Source: Luteolibacter flavescens
GTDB lineage: Bacteria > Verrucomicrobiota > Verrucomicrobiia > Verrucomicrobiales > Akkermansiaceae
Assembly (NCBI RefSeq): GCF_025950085.1
Contig: NZ_JAPDDS010000006.1
Span: 1-64,000, forward strand
DNA length: 64,000 nucleotides
Direction: 5' to 3'
Under the pieces are notes generated by a model that was not told the DNA's origin, made no database searches, and worked only from the letters and a program-made list of their open reading frames with translations. This document shows, piece by piece, positions 59,801-64,000 of this stretch. How positions within the stretch are numbered: the first letter of the stretch is position 1; each line of letters opens with the position of its first letter. The translations under genes were made by a program, and so were the position numbers.

Positions 59801-62002
59801 GTTGAAGATCGCACCTCCCGATCTCGCGGAGCGATTGTTCCGGAGGGTGCAGCGCTCGATCAGGAGCGTGCCGGAGTTGAAGACGGCGGAACCGGAGTCC
59901 CCATGGCATCCGGAGATCGTCAGGTCCGAGATGGCCAGGTTGCCATTGACCATGAACATGCGGAATGATCCGCCGTTGCCGTCCAGGGTGATGCCTTCGT
60001 CACCGGGCAAGCCGCGGATCGTCAGGTTTTTGGTTACGGTGAATGCCGTGCCATTGGTCGACTGGGTCACCTGCAGGGTCTGCCCTGCCAGCGCGGGGGA
60101 GAAGGTGATCGTCTGCGGGCCGGTGAAGCTGTTCGCGCGATTGATCGCTTCCCGCAGGCTGCGGCCCGTCCCCAGCGTGGGATCCGGGCTGCCATCGTCC
60201 TCATCCACGGCGGTGGTGACCGTCAGATCCTCCTGCACCACGTAGAGGGTGAATGCTTGCGTGACTGTCTCGCCGAAGTCGTTCCGTGCGGTGATGGTGA
60301 GCGGGTAGGTGCCTTCCGAGCCCAGCGCCGCGGTCCCGTGGAGGTCGCTGTAGCCGGCGGTGATCCCCGTCGGCAAGGTGCCGCTCACCTGGACCACCGG
60401 CGCTGGATCCCCGGTCGTCGTGATGTTGAACTGCGAGTTCATCCCCACCTGGAATGTGGCCGCATTCGTGCTGGTGATGGCAGGCGGGACGGCCCCGGCG
60501 GTCACGACCAGCTCGAAGGACTGCGTCGCCGTTTGGCCGAATTCATTCCGCGCGGTGAAGGTGAGCGGATAAGTCCCCGCGGTGCCCGAGGCGGGATTCC
60601 CGATGAGGGCTCCCTGGGGATTGAAGTTCACCCCCTGTGGCAGGTTTCCCGTCATGGTGATGACGGGAGCCGGGGTCCCGCTGGCCGTGATGCTGTGGGT
60701 GAGGGGCGAATGAACCCTGAGGGACACCGATGGCGCGCTGGTGAACTGCGGCGGGACCACATGCGTCAGCAGCATCTCCGTGATGCTATTGCCCAGCGAG
60801 GACACGATGTCCTGCGCACCATCCCCGTCCAGGTCTCCCGTGTTCAGTTGGAAGCCGCCCCTGTTCAGGGGCTTGCGGGTGCCAAAGGTGAAGCTTCCAT
60901 CCGCCTGTCCGCGCAGGATGACGGCGTAGCTCTCCAGGACCACGGAGGAGTCTGCCCAGAAGACGAGATCCGCTCTCCCGTCGCCGTCCATGTTTGTGGC
61001 GAGCAGGCTGGCATGTGCCGGCACGAAGGTGTCATTCGCAGGCCCCGCCCCGTAGATGGCCACCCCGTTTACGCCATAAACGGTCCCATTGTTGAAGATG
61101 GAGCCGAAGGTGCCGTCGCCATTTCCCATGACCACGCCGACATTCTGGCCGGCAGGGAGATTGCCGCTCTCGTCGGCCACCAGCAGGACGGCGAGGTCGG
61201 TCTTGCCGTCGCCATTGAAGTCCCCGAGCGCGGTGCGTCCGGTCGGTCCCGGCATCTGCATTTCCCGGTGGCGGGCGAAGGTGCCGTTCCCCTGGTTGAG
61301 GAAGCTGATCACGGTTCTGCCCCCGTTCGGCGCGCTGACCACGAAGTCCGGCCGGCTGTCGCCATTCAGGTCGGCGACGCTCAGCGACCGGGTCATGGTG
61401 TAGCGCGTCCGGGCGGAGGCATCGAAGGTATTCCTCTGGGTGAAGGTGCCATCGCCATTGCCGGTCAGCGTGGTGACCAGTCCCTCCATGGCGTGATTCA
61501 GGTAGCCGGTGGCGATGATGTCGGCCTTTCCGTCCTGATTGAAATCGACGATCTCCATCGAGACGGCACGCAATCCCAGATCGGTCACCTGCTGCGGCAG
61601 GAAGCCGCCATTGCCGTCCCCGAGCAGCACGCTGATCGTGGCGTCCCCCAGGTTTCCCACGATGATGTCGGGATGCGCGTCGCCATTGACCCGCGCGACC
61701 TTCACCTGGGTGGGTGAGTCCCCGGTGTTGAAGAAGGTGGCGGTGCCAAAGGTGCCGGTACCAGTTCCAAGCGCGACCGCCACCTGGGAGCTGTGGATGG
61801 TGCGCACCATGTCCAGCTTCCCGTCGTGGTTCACATCGGCGAGTGCCGTCGCGTAGTTGGAGTTCGGGGGAAAGGTGACTTCATTCGACCTGAGGTGGTA
61901 TCTCAGGTCGGGATTGGCGGCATGCAGGCCCGCCGTCATGGCGAGGGCCGACAGCCAGCCGGGCAGGAATCGTGATGCGGGGAACCGGGGGAAAGCAGTC
62001 AT
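56861..62002 (-). CDS. Very large secreted protein: FG-GAP, CSLREP, beta-helix, PA14
   Basis: 1713 residues. The signal peptide ends TAGLHAANP. Order of domains: FG-GAP/VCBS integrin-like repeats (about 33-420, with DVNHDGKLDMV, DFNQDGKADIIATG, DLNGDSRPDFVV, DLDGDGAQDIV); two putative Ig domains (about 425-590, YPLTFTARNEFGQTATQSFEL-like); a CSLREP motif (about 600-630, GTGRSLREAINRA) with a right-handed beta-helix; a second CSLREP (about 1075-1105, GTGTSLREALYHA) with another beta-helix; a PA14 carbohydrate-binding domain (about 1434-1541, LWTGFITVPETATYRFTTRS); and a C-terminal module (about 1600-1713). Probably an adhesin or surface-binding protein. Confidence 0.85.
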   Translation of the reverse strand: MTAFPRFPASRFLPGWLSALAMTAGLHAANPDLRYHLRSNEVTFPPNSNYATALADVNHDGKLDMVRTIHSSQVAVALGTGTGTFGTATFFNTGDSPTQVKVARVNGDAHPDIIVGNLGDATISVLLGDGNGGFLPQQVTDLGLRAVSMEIVDFNQDGKADIIATGYLNHAMEGLVTTLTGNGDGTFTQRNTFDASARTRYTMTRSLSVADLNGDSRPDFVVSAPNGGRTVISFLNQGNGTFARHREMQMPGPTGRTALGDFNGDGKTDLAVLLVADESGNLPAGQNVGVVMGNGDGTFGSIFNNGTVYGVNGVAIYGAGPANDTFVPAHASLLATNMDGDGRADLVFWADSSVVLESYAVILRGQADGSFTFGTRKPLNRGGFQLNTGDLDGDGAQDIVSSLGNSITEMLLTHVVPPQFTSAPSVSLRVHSPLTHSITASGTPAPVITMTGNLPQGVNFNPQGALIGNPASGTAGTYPLTFTARNEFGQTATQSFELVVTAGAVPPAITSTNAATFQVGMNSQFNITTTGDPAPVVQVSGTLPTGITAGYSDLHGTAALGSEGTYPLTITARNDFGETVTQAFTLYVVQEDLTVTTAVDEDDGSPDPTLGTGRSLREAINRANSFTGPQTITFSPALAGQTLQVTQSTNGTAFTVTKNLTIRGLPGDEGITLDGNGGSFRMFMVNGNLAISDLTISGCHGDSGSAVFNSGTLLIERCTLRNNRSARSGGAIFNSWEKNARIVNCTITNNHTLLSGAIDSQGRAEIVNTTICGNTADRIAIHAAGLSSSGSANWVTLTNSIVVNNTNAYNGNASDLSGHALTAASSHNLIGTGGSSNLTDGVNGNIVGVTEPGLGELADNGGPTLTFALLEGSPAADAGTVTGAAATDQRGRPRVRFTGVDIGAYERGLESYGTILTAGNAEWYLGPVAIGSELRVYRQEPGQPAVWIGGGLGEEIGKAATGTVLVRRADGSVEARAGSATGAGSAWQVMAHVIAGDGATWFLLNEGGTADHAVYRWAEGDGPVFADASGVQLYPRANGEVLLRNAAGNCYERIGSADGIGSVWQVLAPSLVVTTLVDEDDGASVPELGTGTSLREALYHAEKRAGTDVITFAPELSGTITMSTQWNNAGTASAMEVYNHDVAIVGPTSGSRITLAIAPGVQLRHFHVSSGSSLRLENLTLTGGRTIDHGGSIWSHGALTVRGCTFTGNHAGTEGGAIQSWGESPLFLAENSTFTGNTSANHASALGIGATQATLRHVTISGNTGPNGPLWIYQTAVTMVNSILAGNSTDGVVTSGGNGSGTFSAQSTNNLVGAGGSGGLVNGVKGNLTGVTASQLRLDILSDNGGPTPTMALRPGSIANNGGISIPGTRIDQRGVARAGNTGLLGHYYALATTPTTTLLTAPGALEALTPVATLSTPRIDFGAGTETTAGDGSVLDRGESGGNIFGGLGIPLAVDNVAALWTGFITVPETATYRFTTRSDDGSVLAIDGNVVVDNNGAHSVRNVSGTVQLTAGRHALWIGYYEAAVGAAMQVSWEQIDGTAPFARQIIPPQALSWGDAPDIGAFESGSNAPATPLDDWRFLHGLAANGSQDNGSPSADGVENLLKYAFNMAPDAGDLDSANLSVMPEGGSAGLPRIYPDAQGRLVIEFVRRKAASSPVITYTVETGSSLDALHALEIAPVATVSIDGTWERVTFIDPATGPKRFGRVRVTTF

Positions 62003-62115
62003 GTGCTGGAGAGATGAGGCGATTTGATTTGCTCAAGTCCTCAGCGGTCCAGCGCATAACCTTACCGGAAACGCGGGATTTTATTCCGGAAAGTTCTCCC
62101 CCTCGCGAGGGCGGC

Positions 62116-64000
62116 TCATTGCCCGGGCTCGGCTGTGATCGCCGGCAGCGCGAGCACCCTGCGGGCCCAGATGGAATACTCGTCCGTGGCGGCGGAGGCG
62201 GCGAGGCGCTGCCTCAGCAGAAGGATGCGGCCGATGTCGCTGACTCTCATGGCATTGCCCTGTTCGTGGAGAAGCGCGAGGCCTTCTAACAGATCCGGGA
62301 ACCACGGCGGGACCGCACCGCGTGGCTGGGGCACAGCCCAGAGCTGGCCCTCCCGCATCCACGCGCCGAGGTGCACTTGGCGGCCGTCCGGCGACATGAT
62401 GGCGCGCACGCCCTCGGCATCGAAGCCCATGCCGCTGAAGTTCCCCGGGTGGTGGACGCTCACGCGCTCGCCCCGGGCGGTGTCCCAAAAGCTGAAGCCC
62501 GTGTGATCGAGCACCATCAGGCACTTCCCGTCCGCGGTGAAGCGCACGGTGGCGGCGGAGCTGGGCTGGTGCATCGGGCGCGAGGCGGGCGTGCCGGTGA
62601 GCGGGTCCCACAGGCGCGCGGTGCCATCGCGGCACGAGGTGGCCAGCAGCCTGCCATCCGGGCTGTATTCCAGATGGGCCAGCCACGTCGCGTGCAGCAT
62701 CGGCTGACCGATGGGGCGGCCCGTGGCGGCATCCCAGACGCGGGCCGTGCCATCGTAGGAGGCGGTGGCGACATGCCTGCCATCCGGGCTCCAGCTTCCG
62801 GCGATGATCGCGTCGGTGTGGCGGGTGAAAGACGCGAGCTTCTTCCCCCCGTGGAGATTCCACACGTGTGCGACGCCGTCCGTGGACCCGGAGAGGAAGC
62901 GGTCGCTGCCATCCGGGGCGAAGCGCAGCACCTTCACCTCGCCCGGGTGAGCCAGTGTCTGCACCAGCTTGCCCGTGGCGGTGTCGGAGATGCGGATGTG
63001 GCCGTCATTGTGACCGGCGATGATGCGCGTGCCATCGCGCGAGATCGCCGACGGGCGGATCGCTCCGGGATGGTGGACCGGCGGCCACAGCGGCTGCCGC
63101 GTCGCCAGCGTCCACCCGTGCAGCCAGCCATTTTCGGTGAGCGCATACAGGCGCGCTCCATCCGGTGAAAAGTGGAAGCCATACACGTCGCCCTTCGTCG
63201 GCTCGTCCAGCACCACGCGACCGGTGGCGAGTTCGTAAACGTAGGCGCGGAAATCCGGCGAGATGCTGAGGCAGGCGAGCTTGCCATCCGGGCTCAGGCG
63301 ATTGATCGCGATCTCATTGACCTTCCCCGGCACCTGTCGCTGCGGCGGGCGCGTCACGGACGAGCGCCACACCGTCATCACCGTTGGCGATCCCGCACGC
63401 GCGCGCTGCGTGGTGAGCACCGTCTTGCCATCATGCGAGACGTCCACGTCCGCGGCCCTGTCCACCATGTCGAAGCGGATGGGATGGCACAGCGCCTCGC
63501 CCGTCCCGGCATCCCACGCGATGACCTGGCCATCCCGCCCCGAGCTGACCATGCGGCTGCCATCGGGCGAGGAAACGAGCACGGTGGGATTGTAGAGGTG
63601 CTTCATCGTCGGCGAGGTCTTCACGCCGGAATTCGTCTCGTACATCGCGAGCTCGTTCCCGCCCACGGTGAGGGTCACGCGCGAGCCCGCGGCATCCAGC
63701 GTCACCAGATCCACGGGTGAAGGCGAGCTGTCGATCTCGCATCGCGCCTCGTTCGTGGCGGCATCCCACACGCGTACGGTGAAGCGACCGTCTGCCAGGG
63801 CAAAGCGTTGCCCGCCCGCCGCCAACGCCCCGTTTCCGAACTCCTCCTTGGCATGCACCTCGACCAAGCGCCTGCCTGATGCGACCTCGATGAGCGAGGC
63901 GTGCCTGGCATTCCACACCAGCGCGCGAGATCCATCCGCGGAGATCGCCGCCCTGCGCACGCCGCCTTCGACGGTGAGCACCTTAGGCATCACATGCGGC
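62116..64000 (-). CDS. WD40 repeat protein, N-terminus cut by window end
   Basis: At least 628 residues. The frame stays open past the window edge, and the GTG/ATG near 63990 follows coding-like sequence, so the true start lies outside. About ten or more WD40 blades are seen, with GSTDGVAHVWNLHGGKKLAS, ATASYDGTARVWDAATGRPI and TSCRDGTARLWDPLTGTPAS as clear examples, forming one or two propellers. The C-terminal helical tail ends RVLALPAITAEPGQ. In this phylum such propellers often sit behind a Ser/Thr kinase domain and span the membrane; whether a kinase precedes this one cannot be seen. A family of repeat-containing signal proteins is the best guess. Confidence 0.8.
   Translation of the reverse strand, partial: PHVMPKVLTVEGGVRRAAISADGSRALVWNARHASLIEVASGRRLVEVHAKEEFGNGALAAGGQRFALADGRFTVRVWDAATNEARCEIDSSPSPVDLVTLDAAGSRVTLTVGGNELAMYETNSGVKTSPTMKHLYNPTVLVSSPDGSRMVSSGRDGQVIAWDAGTGEALCHPIRFDMVDRAADVDVSHDGKTVLTTQRARAGSPTVMTVWRSSVTRPPQRQVPGKVNEIAINRLSPDGKLACLSISPDFRAYVYELATGRVVLDEPTKGDVYGFHFSPDGARLYALTENGWLHGWTLATRQPLWPPVHHPGAIRPSAISRDGTRIIAGHNDGHIRISDTATGKLVQTLAHPGEVKVLRFAPDGSDRFLSGSTDGVAHVWNLHGGKKLASFTRHTDAIIAGSWSPDGRHVATASYDGTARVWDAATGRPIGQPMLHATWLAHLEYSPDGRLLATSCRDGTARLWDPLTGTPASRPMHQPSSAATVRFTADGKCLMVLDHTGFSFWDTARGERVSVHHPGNFSGMGFDAEGVRAIMSPDGRQVHLGAWMREGQLWAVPQPRGAVPPWFPDLLEGLALLHEQGNAMRVSDIGRILLLRQRLAASAATDEYSIWARRVLALPAITAEPGQ

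Overview
The window reads as a chromosomal segment of a high-GC member of the Verrucomicrobiota, most like Luteolibacter/Haloferula-type Verrucomicrobiales. This is inferred from gene content: PEP-CTERM surface proteins ending in I-PEP-(S/T)-x-ALLGLLG...RRRR/RKRR, a FecR-domain protein with a concanavalin-like tail, thrombospondin-type-3/LamG and CSLREP/FG-GAP/PA14 secreted proteins, a WD40 protein and several glycoside hydrolases. No rRNA is present. One tRNA, tRNA-Tyr(GTA), lies at 44620-44705 on the minus strand. The genes are mostly short transcription units separated by long intergenic stretches.

Layout. 0-1 kb: an intact IS5-type insertion sequence. 1-9.4 kb: small membrane or lipoproteins, a DMP19 (DUF4375) pair, a secreted protein, a Tat-exported acid-phosphatase-like metallophosphoesterase, and dense repeats. 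9.6-24.8 kb: housekeeping and envelope genes (folB, a zinc-ribbon/HEAT-like membrane protein, two mini-proteins, rsmB, a beta-propeller protein, UDP-glucose dehydrogenase, a TauE/SafE permease, uvrB). 25-31 kb: a Gfo/Idh/MocA oxidoreductase, an FAD/NAD(P)-binding protein, a glycine-zipper protein and a large secreted protein. 31-42 kb: a surface and carbohydrate locus, with two PEP-CTERM proteins, a divergent TSP3/LamG protein, a FecR-like membrane protein, an AraC/XylR-type regulator and two translationally coupled (alpha/alpha)6 glycoside hydrolases. 42-49 kb: DUF4142, two AT-richer genes on either side of the tRNA, and a glycine-rich TonB-like membrane protein. 49.8-53.5 kb: a very large GH78 alpha-L-rhamnosidase. 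54-64 kb: small envelope proteins, a dihydrolipoamide-dehydrogenase-like flavoenzyme, a 1713-residue multidomain secreted protein, and a WD40 protein cut by the window end.

Two signals stand out. (1) The divergent promoter region between the TSP3/LamG gene and its PEP-CTERM paralogue carries two pairs of direct repeats. Each pair is spaced exactly 21 bp, and the pairs point in opposite directions. This is the geometry expected for an AraC-family regulator, and such a regulator is encoded three genes downstream in the FecR-AraC-GH-GH operon. I infer a dedicated sugar-responsive surface/hydrolase system in which the FecR-like protein has an AraC/XylR partner and no ECF sigma factor. (2) Almost every intergenic gap is filled with dispersed palindromic repeats. 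At least three families share one design, a short hairpin next to a GGAGCGC (GCGCTCC) tail. Others form long foldbacks, including a four-armed 221-bp structure beside a terminator, two 180-190-bp elements with perfect 27/28-bp ends, and a 255-bp tandem duplication. These repeats create most of the spurious ORFs in the window.
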